DNA from: Carya illinoinensis
Lineage: Eukaryota; Streptophyta; Magnoliopsida; Fagales; Juglandaceae
Length of the DNA stretch: 64,000 nt
Assembly: GCF_018687715.1 (NCBI RefSeq)
Contig: NC_056762.1
Location: forward strand, 18,531,364-18,595,363
Direction: 5' to 3'
Position 1 is the stretch's first letter, and each line of letters opens with the position of its first letter. The notes below the pieces were generated by a model, which saw nothing but the letters and a program-made list of their open reading frames with translations, did no database searches and had not been told where the DNA came from. This document shows, one piece after another, positions 54,807 through 63,971 of the stretch. The position numbers were made by a program, and so were the translations under genes.

Positions 54807-54994
54807 CCTTTTTATTTTTACCGCATCTCCGGTCGGATGGACCGGAACGACAACCGGGCAATGGATTCTTAGGAAAATCGCACCGACCCCATCGCGTAGC
54901 AATGGGTATCGATCAGATCGCCGGTTGGCATGGGATAGGCATGGTGCGGCTAGGTCGTAATAGGATTATATTAGTTTTTCGCTGGTAGCATGAC

Positions 54995-55114
54995 GGGTGC
55001 GATCATACCAGCACTATTGCACCGGATCCCATCAGAACTCCGCAGTTAAGCGTGCTTGGGCGAGAGTAGTACTAGGATGGGTGACCTCCTGGGAAGTCCT
55101 CGTGTTGCACCCCC
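54995..55114 (+). rRNA. 5S rRNA: 5S rRNA gene 181 (A23T, -1C)
   Basis: A23T and C at -1. Class Aq, 308 bp. Confidence 0.97.
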
Positions 55115-55302
55115 CCTTTTTATTTTTACCGCATCTCCGGTCGGATGGACCGGAACGACAACCGGGCAATGGATTCTTAGGAAAATCGCACCGACCCCAT
55201 CGCGTAGCAATGGGTATCGATCAGATCGCCGGTTGGCATGGGATAGGCAGGGTGCGGCTAGGTCGTAATAGGATTATATTAGTTTTTCGCTGGTAGCATG
55301 AT

Positions 55303-55422
55303 GGGTGCGATCATACCAGCACTAATGCACCGGATCCCATCAGAACTCCGCAGTTAAGCGTGCTTGGGCGAGAGTAGTACTAGGATGGGTGACCTCCTGG
55401 GAAGTCCTCGTGTTGCACCCCC
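55303..55422 (+). rRNA. 5S rRNA: 5S rRNA gene 182
   Basis: Consensus body. Class C, 308 bp. Confidence 0.97.
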
Positions 55423-55610
55423 CCTTTTAATTTTTACCGCATCTCTGGTCGGATGGACCGGAACGAGAACCAGGGAATGGATTTTTAGGAAAATCGCACC
55501 GACCCCATCGCGTAGCAATGGGTATCGGTCAGATCGCCGGTTGGCATGAGATAGGCAGGGTGCGGCTAGGTCGTAATAGGATTATATTAGTTTTTCGCTG
55601 GTAGCATGAT

Positions 55611-55730
55611 GGGTGCGATCATACCAGCACTAATGCACCGGATCCCATCAGAACTCCGCAGTTAAGCGTGCTTGGGCGAGAGTAGTACTAGGATGGGTGA
55701 CCTCCTGGGAAGTCCTCGTGTTGCACCCCC
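55611..55730 (+). rRNA. 5S rRNA: 5S rRNA gene 183
   Basis: Consensus body. Class B with eight C in the run: the only 298-bp unit. Confidence 0.97.
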
Positions 55731-55908
55731 CCCTTTTTATTTTTACCGCATCTCCGGTCGGATGGACCGGAACGACAACCGGGCAATGGATTCTTAGGAA
55801 AATCGCACCGACCCCATCGCTATCAATCAGATCGCCAGTTGGCATGGGATAGGCAGGGTGCGGCTAGGTCGTAATAGGATTATATTAGTTTTTCGCTGGT
55901 AGCATGAT

Positions 55909-56028
55909 GGGTGCGATCATACCAGCACTAATGCACCGGATCCCATCAGAACTCCGCAGTTAAGCGTGCTTGGGCGAGAGTAGTACTAGGATGGGTGACC
56001 TCCTGGGAAGTCCTCGTGTTGCACCCCC
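55909..56028 (+). rRNA. 5S rRNA: 5S rRNA gene 184
   Basis: Consensus body. Class A, 308 bp. Confidence 0.97.
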
Positions 56029-56216
56029 CCTTTTTATTTTTACCGCATCTCCGGTCGGATGGACCGGAACGACAACCGGGCAATGGATTCTTAGGAAAAT
56101 CGCACCGACCCCATCGCGTAGCAATGGGTATCGATCAGATCGCCGGTTGGCATGGGATAGGCATGGTGCGGCTAGGTCGTAATAGGATTATATTAGTTTT
56201 TCGCTGGTAGCATGAT

Positions 56217-56336
56217 GGGTGCGATCATACCAGCACTAATGCACCGGATCCCATCAGAACTCCGCAGTTAAGCGTGCTTGGGCGAGAGTAGTACTAGGAT
56301 GGGTGACCTCCTGGGAAGTCCTCGTGTTGCACCCCC
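56217..56336 (+). rRNA. 5S rRNA: 5S rRNA gene 185
   Basis: Consensus body. Class Cs ending GTAGAATGAT, 308 bp. Confidence 0.97.
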
Positions 56337-56524
56337 CCTTTTAATTTTTACCGCATCTCTGGTCGGATGGACCGGAACGAGAACCAGGGAATGGATTTTT
56401 AGGAAAATCGCACCGACCCCATCGTGTAGCAATGGGTATCGGTCAGATCGCCGGTTGGCATGAGATAGGCAGGGTGCGGCTAGGTCGTAATAGGATTATA
56501 TTAGTTTTTCGCTGGTAGAATGAT

Positions 56525-56644
56525 GGGTGCGATCATACCAGCACTAATGCACCGGATCCCATCAGAACTCCGCAGTTAAGCGTGCTTGGGCGAGAGTAGT
56601 ACTAGGATGGGTGACCTCCTGGGAAGTCCTCGTGTTGCACCCCC
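56525..56644 (+). rRNA. 5S rRNA: 5S rRNA gene 186
   Basis: Consensus body, A at -6. Class C with eight C in the run, 309 bp. Confidence 0.97.
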
Positions 56645-56833
56645 CCCTTTTAATTTTTACCGCATCTCTGGTCGGATGGACCGGAACGAGAACCAGGGAA
56701 TGGATTTTTAGGAAAATCGCACCGACCCCATCGCGTAGCAATGGGTATCGGTCAGATCGCCGGTTGGCATGAGATAGGCAGGGTGCGGCTAGGTCGTAAT
56801 AGGATTATATTAGTTTTTCGCTGGTAGCATGAT

Positions 56834-56953
56834 GGGTGCGATCATACCAGCACTAATGCACCGGATCCCATCAGAACTCCGCAGTTAAGCGTGCTTGGGC
56901 GAGAGTAGTACTAGGATGGGTGACCTCCTGGGAAGTCCTCGTGTTGCACCCCC
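56834..56953 (+). rRNA. 5S rRNA: 5S rRNA gene 187
   Basis: Consensus body. Class B, 297 bp. Confidence 0.97.
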
Positions 56954-57130
56954 CCTTTTTATTTTTACCGCATCTCCGGTCGGATGGACCGGAACGACAA
57001 CCGGGCAATGGATTCTTAGGAAAATCGCACCGACCCCATCGCTATCAATCAGATCGCCAGTTGGCATGGGATAGGCAGGGTGCGGCTAGGTCGTAATAGG
57101 ATTATATTAGTTTTTCGCTGGTAGCATGAT

Positions 57131-57250
57131 GGGTGCGATCATACCAGCACTAATGCACCGGATCCCATCAGAACTCCGCAGTTAAGCGTGCTTGGGCGAG
57201 AGTAGTACTAGGATGGGTGACCTCCTGGGAAGTCCTCGTGTTGCACCCCC
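57131..57250 (+). rRNA. 5S rRNA: 5S rRNA gene 188
   Basis: Consensus body. Class A ending in C, 308 bp. Confidence 0.97.
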
Positions 57251-57438
57251 CCTTTTTATTTTTACCGCATCTCCGGTCGGATGGACCGGAACGACAACCG
57301 GGCAATGGATTCTTAGGAAAATCGCACCGACCCCATCGCGTAGCAATGGGTATCGATCAGATCGCCGGTTGGCATGGGATAGGCATGGTGCGGCTAGGTC
57401 GTAATAGGATTATATTAGTTTTTCGCTGGTAGCATGAC

Positions 57439-57558
57439 GGGTGCGATCATACCAGCACTATTGCACCGGATCCCATCAGAACTCCGCAGTTAAGCGTGCT
57501 TGGGCGAGAGTAGTACTAGGATGGGTGACCTCCTGGGAAGTCCTCGTGTTGCACCCCC
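57439..57558 (+). rRNA. 5S rRNA: 5S rRNA gene 189 (A23T, -1C)
   Basis: A23T and C at -1, unusually with a class B spacer; 297 bp. Genes 187-188 and 189-190 look like a two-unit tandem copy. Confidence 0.97.
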
Positions 57559-57735
57559 CCTTTTTATTTTTACCGCATCTCCGGTCGGATGGACCGGAAC
57601 GACAACCGGGCAATGGATTCTTAGGAAAATCGCACCGACCCCATCGCTATCAATCAGATCGCCAGTTGGCATGGGATAGGCAGGGTGCGGCTAGGTCGTA
57701 ATAGGATTATATTAGTTTTTCGCTGGTAGCATGAT

Positions 57736-57855
57736 GGGTGCGATCATACCAGCACTAATGCACCGGATCCCATCAGAACTCCGCAGTTAAGCGTGCTTGG
57801 GCGAGAGTAGTACTAGGATGGGTGACCTCCTGGGAAGTCCTCGTGTTGCACCCCC
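57736..57855 (+). rRNA. 5S rRNA: 5S rRNA gene 190
   Basis: Consensus body. Class A ending in C, 308 bp. Confidence 0.97.
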
Positions 57856-58043
57856 CCTTTTTATTTTTACCGCATCTCCGGTCGGATGGACCGGAACGAC
57901 AACCGGGCAATGGATTCTTAGGAAAATCGCACCGACCCCATCGCGTAGCAATGGGTATCGATCAGATCGCCGGTTGGCATGGGATAGGCATGGTGCGGCT
58001 AGGTCGTAATAGGATTATATTAGTTTTTCGCTGGTAGCATGAC

Positions 58044-58163
58044 GGGTGCGATCATACCAGCACTATTGCACCGGATCCCATCAGAACTCCGCAGTTAAGC
58101 GTGCTTGGGCGAGAGTAGTACTAGGATGGGTGACCTCCTGGGAAGTCCTCGTGTTGCACCCCC
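58044..58163 (+). rRNA. 5S rRNA: 5S rRNA gene 191 (A23T, -1C)
   Basis: A23T and C at -1. Class Aq, 308 bp. Confidence 0.97.
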
Positions 58164-58351
58164 CCTTTTTATTTTTACCGCATCTCCGGTCGGATGGACC
58201 GGAACGACAACCGGGCAATGGATTCTTAGGAAAATCGCACCGACCCCATCGCGTAGCAATGGGTATCGATCAGATCGCCGGTTGGCATGGGATAGGCAGG
58301 GTGCGGCTAGGTCGTAATAGGATTATATTAGTTTTTCGCTGGTAGCATGAT

Positions 58352-58471
58352 GGGTGCGATCATACCAGCACTAATGCACCGGATCCCATCAGAACTCCGC
58401 AGTTAAGCGTGCTTGGGCGAGAGTAGTACTAGGATGGGTGACCTCCTGGGAAGTCCTCGTGTTGCACCCCC
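58352..58471 (+). rRNA. 5S rRNA: 5S rRNA gene 192
   Basis: Consensus body. Class C, 308 bp. Confidence 0.97.
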
Positions 58472-58659
58472 CCTTTTAATTTTTACCGCATCTCTGGTCG
58501 GATGGACCGGAACGAGAACCAGGGAATGGATTTTTAGGAAAATCGCACCGACCCCATCGCGTAGCAATGGGTATCGGTCAGATCGCCGGTTGGCATGAGA
58601 TAGGCAGGGTGCGGCTAGGTCGTAATAGGATTATATTAGTTTTTCGCTGGTAGCATGAT

Positions 58660-58779
58660 GGGTGCGATCATACCAGCACTAATGCACCGGATCCCATCAG
58701 AACTCCGCAGTTAAGCGTGCTTGGGCGAGAGTAGTACTAGGATGGGTGACCTCCTGGGAAGTCCTCGTGTTGCACCCCC
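58660..58779 (+). rRNA. 5S rRNA: 5S rRNA gene 193
   Basis: Consensus body. Class B, 297 bp. Confidence 0.97.
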
Positions 58780-58956
58780 CCTTTTTATTTTTACCGCATC
58801 TCCGGTCGGATGGACCGGAACGACAACCGGGCAATGGATTCTTAGGAAAATCGCACCGACCCCATCGCTATCAATCAGATCGCCAGTTGGCATGGGATAG
58901 GCAGGGTGCGGCTAGGTCGTAATAGGATTATATTAGTTTTTCGCTGGTAGCATGAT

Positions 58957-59076
58957 GGGTGCGATCATACCAGCACTAATGCACCGGATCCCATCAGAAC
59001 TCCGCAGTTAAGCGTGCTTGGGCGAGAGTAGTACTAGGATGGGTGACCTCCTGGGAAGTCCTCGTGTTGCACCCCC
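58957..59076 (+). rRNA. 5S rRNA: 5S rRNA gene 194
   Basis: Consensus body. Class A with a private CTAGCTCG, 308 bp. Confidence 0.97.
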
Positions 59077-59264
59077 CCTTTTTATTTTTACCGCATCTCC
59101 GGTCGGATGGACCGGAACGACAACCGGGCAATGGATTCTTAGGAAAATCGCACCGACCCCATCGCGTAGCAATGGGTATCGATCAGATCGCCGGTTGGCA
59201 TGGGATAGGCATGGTGCGGCTAGCTCGTAATAGGATTATATTAGTTTTTCGCTGGTAGCATGAT

Positions 59265-59384
59265 GGGTGCGATCATACCAGCACTAATGCACCGGATCCC
59301 ATCAGAACTCCGCAGTTAAGCGTGCTTGGGCGAGAGTAGTACTAGGATGGGTGACCTCCTGGGAAGTCCTCGTGTTGCACCCCC
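59265..59384 (+). rRNA. 5S rRNA: 5S rRNA gene 195
   Basis: Consensus body. Class C ending GTAGAATGAT, 308 bp. Confidence 0.97.
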
Positions 59385-59572
59385 CCTTTTAATTTTTACC
59401 GCATCTCTGGTCGGATGGACCGGAACGAGAACCAGGGAATGGATTTTTAGGAAAATCGCACCGACCCCATCGCGTAGCAATGGGTATCGGTCAGATCGCC
59501 GGTTGGCATGAGATAGGCAGGGTGCGGCTAGGTCGTAATAGGATTATATTAGTTTTTCGCTGGTAGAATGAT

Positions 59573-59692
59573 GGGTGCGATCATACCAGCACTAATGCAC
59601 CGGATCCCATCAGAACTCCGCAGTTAAGCGTGCTTGGGCGAGAGTAGTACTAGGATGGGTGACCTCCTGGGAAGTCCTCGTGTTGCACCCCC
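59573..59692 (+). rRNA. 5S rRNA: 5S rRNA gene 196
   Basis: Consensus body, A at -6. Class A ending in C, 308 bp. Confidence 0.97.
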
Positions 59693-59880
59693 CCTTTTTA
59701 TTTTTACCGCATCTCCGGTCGGATGGACCGGAACGACAACCGGGCAATGGATTCTTAGGAAAATCGCACCGACCCCATCGCGTAGCAATGGGTATCGATC
59801 AGATCGCCGGTTGGCATGGGATAGGCATGGTGCGGCTAGGTCGTAATAGGATTATATTAGTTTTTCGCTGGTAGCATGAC

Positions 59881-60000
59881 GGGTGCGATCATACCAGCAC
59901 TAATGCACCGGATCCCATCAGAACTCCGCAGTTAAGCGTGGTTGGGCGAGAGTAGTACTAGGATGGGTGACCTCCTGGGAAGTCCTCGTGTTGCACCCCC
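59881..60000 (+). rRNA. 5S rRNA: 5S rRNA gene 197 (C61G, -1C)
   Basis: C61G in box A/helix II, seen only here, with C at -1 and no A23T. Class Aq, 308 bp. Confidence 0.97.
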
Positions 60001-60188
60001 CCTTTTTATTTTTACCGCATCTCCGGTCGGATGGACCGGAACGACAACCGGGCAATGGATTCTTAGGAAAATCGCACCGACCCCATCGCGTAGCAATGGG
60101 TATCGATCAGATCGCCGGTTGGCATGGGATAGGCAGGGTGCGGCTAGGTCGTAATAGGATTATATTAGTTTTTCGCTGGTAGCATGAT

Positions 60189-60308
60189 GGGTGCGATCAT
60201 ACCAGCACTAATGCACCGGATCCCATCAGAACTCCGCAGTTAAGCGTGCTTGGGCGAGAGTAGTACTAGGATGGGTGACCTCCTGGGAAGTCCTCGTGTT
60301 GCACCCCC
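60189..60308 (+). rRNA. 5S rRNA: 5S rRNA gene 198
   Basis: Consensus body. C-type spacer with private TTTTCATTTTT terminator, 308 bp. Confidence 0.97.
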
Positions 60309-60496
60309 CCTTTTCATTTTTACCGCATCTCTGGTCGGATGGACCGGAACGAGAACCAGGGAATGGATTTTTAGGAAAATCGCACCGACCCCATCGCGTA
60401 GCAATGGGTATCGGTCAGATCGCCGGTTGGCATGAGATAGGCAGGGTGCGGCTAGGTCGTAATAGGATTATATTAGTTTTTCGCTGGTAGCATGAT

Positions 60497-60616
60497 GGGT
60501 GCGATCATACCAGCACTAATGCACCGGATCCCATCAGAACTCCGCAGTTAAGCGTGCTTGGGCGAGAGTAGTACTAGGATGGGTGACCTCCTGGGAAGTC
60601 CTCGTGTTGCACCCCC
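60497..60616 (+). rRNA. 5S rRNA: 5S rRNA gene 199
   Basis: Consensus body. Class C, 308 bp. Confidence 0.97.
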
Positions 60617-60804
60617 CCTTTTAATTTTTACCGCATCTCTGGTCGGATGGACCGGAACGAGAACCAGGGAATGGATTTTTAGGAAAATCGCACCGACCCC
60701 ATCGCGTAGCAATGGGTATCGGTCAGATCGCCGGTTGGCATGAGATAGGCAGGGTGCGGCTAGGTCGTAATAGGATTATATTAGTTTTTCGCTGGTAGCA
60801 TGAT

Positions 60805-60924
60805 GGGTGCGATCATACCAGCACTAATGCACCGGATCCCATCAGAACTCCGCAGTTAAGCGTGCTTGGGCGAGAGTAGTACTAGGATGGGTGACCTCCT
60901 GGGAAGTCCTCGTGTTGCACCCCC
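60805..60924 (+). rRNA. 5S rRNA: 5S rRNA gene 200
   Basis: Consensus body. Class B, 297 bp. Confidence 0.97.
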
Positions 60925-61101
60925 CCTTTTTATTTTTACCGCATCTCCGGTCGGATGGACCGGAACGACAACCGGGCAATGGATTCTTAGGAAAATCGCA
61001 CCGACCCCATCGCTATCAATCAGATCGCCAGTTGGCATGGGATAGGCAGGGTGCGGCTAGGTCGTAATAGGATTATATTAGTTTTTCGCTGGTAGCATGA
61101 T

Positions 61102-61221
61102 GGGTGCGATCATACCAGCACTAATGCACCGGATCCCATCAGAACTCCGCAGTTAAGCGTGCTTGGGCGAGAGTAGTACTAGGATGGGTGACCTCCTGGG
61201 AAGTCCTCGTGTTGCACCCCC
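61102..61221 (+). rRNA. 5S rRNA: 5S rRNA gene 201
   Basis: Consensus body. Class C, 308 bp; with gene 202 it repeats the C-B pair of genes 199-200. Confidence 0.97.
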
Positions 61222-61409
61222 CCTTTTAATTTTTACCGCATCTCTGGTCGGATGGACCGGAACGAGAACCAGGGAATGGATTTTTAGGAAAATCGCACCG
61301 ACCCCATCGCGTAGCAATGGGTATCGGTCAGATCGCCGGTTGGCATGAGATAGGCAGGGTGCGGCTAGGTCGTAATAGGATTATATTAGTTTTTCGCTGG
61401 TAGCATGAT

Positions 61410-61529
61410 GGGTGCGATCATACCAGCACTAATGCACCGGATCCCATCAGAACTCCGCAGTTAAGCGTGCTTGGGCGAGAGTAGTACTAGGATGGGTGAC
61501 CTCCTGGGAAGTCCTCGTGTTGCACCCCC
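61410..61529 (+). rRNA. 5S rRNA: 5S rRNA gene 202
   Basis: Consensus body. Class B, 297 bp. Confidence 0.97.
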
Positions 61530-61706
61530 CCTTTTTATTTTTACCGCATCTCCGGTCGGATGGACCGGAACGACAACCGGGCAATGGATTCTTAGGAAAA
61601 TCGCACCGACCCCATCGCTATCAATCAGATCGCCAGTTGGCATGGGATAGGCAGGGTGCGGCTAGGTCGTAATAGGATTATATTAGTTTTTCGCTGGTAG
61701 CATGAT

Positions 61707-61826
61707 GGGTGCGATCATACCAGCACTAATGCACCGGATCCCATCAGAACTCCGCAGTTAAGCGTGCTTGGGCGAGAGTAGTACTAGGATGGGTGACCTC
61801 CTGGGAAGTCCTCGTGTTGCACCCCC
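61707..61826 (+). rRNA. 5S rRNA: 5S rRNA gene 203
   Basis: Consensus body. Class A, 308 bp. Confidence 0.97.
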
Positions 61827-62014
61827 CCTTTTTATTTTTACCGCATCTCCGGTCGGATGGACCGGAACGACAACCGGGCAATGGATTCTTAGGAAAATCG
61901 CACCGACCCCATCGCGTAGCAATGGGTATCGATCAGATCGCCGGTTGGCATGGGATAGGCATGGTGCGGCTAGGTCGTAATAGGATTATATTAGTTTTTC
62001 GCTGGTAGCATGAT

Positions 62015-62134
62015 GGGTGCGATCATACCAGCACTAATGCACCGGATCCCATCAGAACTCCGCAGTTAAGCGTGCTTGGGCGAGAGTAGTACTAGGATGG
62101 GTGACCTCCTGGGAAGTCCTCGTGTTGCACCCCC
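62015..62134 (+). rRNA. 5S rRNA: 5S rRNA gene 204
   Basis: Consensus body. Class Cs ending GTAGAATGAT, 308 bp. Confidence 0.97.
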
Positions 62135-62322
62135 CCTTTTAATTTTTACCGCATCTCTGGTCGGATGGACCGGAACGAGAACCAGGGAATGGATTTTTAG
62201 GAAAATCGCACCGACCCCATCGTGTAGCAATGGGTATCGGTCAGATCGCCGGTTGGCATGAGATAGGCAGGGTGCGGCTAGGTCGTAATAGGATTATATT
62301 AGTTTTTCGCTGGTAGAATGAT

Positions 62323-62442
62323 GGGTGCGATCATACCAGCACTAATGCACCGGATCCCATCAGAACTCCGCAGTTAAGCGTGCTTGGGCGAGAGTAGTAC
62401 TAGGATGGGTGACCTCCTGGGAAGTCCTCGTGTTGCACCCCC
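62323..62442 (+). rRNA. 5S rRNA: 5S rRNA gene 205
   Basis: Consensus body, A at -6. Class C, 308 bp. Confidence 0.97.
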
Positions 62443-62630
62443 CCTTTTAATTTTTACCGCATCTCTGGTCGGATGGACCGGAACGAGAACCAGGGAATGG
62501 ATTTTTAGGAAAATCGCACCGACCCCATCGCGTAGCAATGGGTATCGGTCAGATCGCCGGTTGGCATGAGATAGGCAGGGTGCGGCTAGGTCGTAATAGG
62601 ATTATATTAGTTTTTCGCTGGTAGCATGAT

Positions 62631-62750
62631 GGGTGCGATCATACCAGCACTAATGCACCGGATCCCATCAGAACTCCGCAGTTAAGCGTGCTTGGGCGAG
62701 AGTAGTACTAGGATGGGTGACCTCCTGGGAAGTCCTCGTGTTGCACCCCC
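62631..62750 (+). rRNA. 5S rRNA: 5S rRNA gene 206
   Basis: Consensus body. Class B, 297 bp. Confidence 0.97.
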
Positions 62751-62927
62751 CCTTTTTATTTTTACCGCATCTCCGGTCGGATGGACCGGAACGACAACCG
62801 GGCAATGGATTCTTAGGAAAATCGCACCGACCCCATCGCTATCAATCAGATCGCCAGTTGGCATGGGATAGGCAGGGTGCGGCTAGGTCGTAATAGGATT
62901 ATATTAGTTTTTCGCTGGTAGCATGAT

Positions 62928-63047
62928 GGGTGCGATCATACCAGCACTAATGCACCGGATCCCATCAGAACTCCGCAGTTAAGCGTGCTTGGGCGAGAGT
63001 AGTACTAGGATGGGTGACCTCCTGGGAAGTCCTCGTGTTGCACCCCC
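62928..63047 (+). rRNA. 5S rRNA: 5S rRNA gene 207
   Basis: Consensus body. Class A ending in C, 308 bp. Confidence 0.97.
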
Positions 63048-63235
63048 CCTTTTTATTTTTACCGCATCTCCGGTCGGATGGACCGGAACGACAACCGGGC
63101 AATGGATTCTTAGGAAAATCGCACCGACCCCATCGCGTAGCAATGGGTATCGATCAGATCGCCGGTTGGCATGGGATAGGCATGGTGCGGCTAGGTCGTA
63201 ATAGGATTATATTAGTTTTTCGCTGGTAGCATGAC

Positions 63236-63355
63236 GGGTGCGATCATACCAGCACTATTGCACCGGATCCCATCAGAACTCCGCAGTTAAGCGTGCTTGG
63301 GCGAGAGTAGTACTAGGATGGGTGACCTCCTGGGAAGTCCTCGTGTTGCACCCCC
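63236..63355 (+). rRNA. 5S rRNA: 5S rRNA gene 208 (A23T, -1C)
   Basis: A23T and C at -1, last such copy. Class Aq, 308 bp. Confidence 0.97.
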
Positions 63356-63543
63356 CCTTTTTATTTTTACCGCATCTCCGGTCGGATGGACCGGAACGAC
63401 AACCGGGCAATGGATTCTTAGGAAAATCGCACCGACCCCATCGCGTAGCAATGGGTATCGATCAGATCGCCGGTTGGCATGGGATAGGCAGGGTGCGGCT
63501 AGGTCGTAATAGGATTATATTAGTTTTTCGCTGGTAGCATGAT

Positions 63544-63663
63544 GGGTGCGATCATACCAGCACTAATGCACCGGATCCCATCAGAACTCCGCAGTTAAGC
63601 GTGCTTGGGCGAGAGTAGTACTAGGATGGGTGACCTCCTGGGAAGTCCTCGTGTTGCACCCCC
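63544..63663 (+). rRNA. 5S rRNA: 5S rRNA gene 209
   Basis: Consensus body. Class C, 308 bp. Confidence 0.97.
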
Positions 63664-63851
63664 CCTTTTAATTTTTACCGCATCTCTGGTCGGATGGACC
63701 GGAACGAGAACCAGGGAATGGATTTTTAGGAAAATCGCACCGACCCCATCGCGTAGCAATGGGTATCGGTCAGATCGCCGGTTGGCATGAGATAGGCAGG
63801 GTGCGGCTAGGTCGTAATAGGATTATATTAGTTTTTCGCTGGTAGCATGAT

Positions 63852-63971
63852 GGGTGCGATCATACCAGCACTAATGCACCGGATCCCATCAGAACTCCGC
63901 AGTTAAGCGTGCTTGGGCGAGAGTAGTACTAGGATGGGTGACCTCCTGGGAAGTCCTCGTGTTGCACCCCC
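63852..63971 (+). rRNA. 5S rRNA: 5S rRNA gene 210
   Basis: Consensus body, complete. Only 29 bp of spacer follow before the window ends: T5-A-T5 terminator and a CCGGTC arm, so class A, B or D. Confidence 0.97.

Larger units (their letters stand above)
48284..56833 (+). repeat. Higher-order block of about 2,442 bp, 3.5 copies
   Basis: Eight units (B, A, Cs, C, B, A ending in C, Aq or A/C recombinant, C) start at 48284, 50726, 53169 and 55611. Spacings are 2,442, 2,443 and 2,442 bp. The 4-unit half B-A-Cs-C (1,221 bp) also occurs at 41563 and 61410. Confidence 0.9.

Noticed and set aside
838..62864. Recurrent reverse-strand frames of 60-65 codons over class B units
   Set aside because: They are antisense to the 5S gene and open only where the 11-bp deletion removes stops; no start signal or family match.
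232..63790. Recurrent forward reading frames of 60-99 codons starting at TTG or GTG inside the 5S gene and running into the spacer
   Set aside because: They recur only because the unit recurs, begin inside an rRNA gene, change frame with single-base spacer indels, and resemble no protein family I know.
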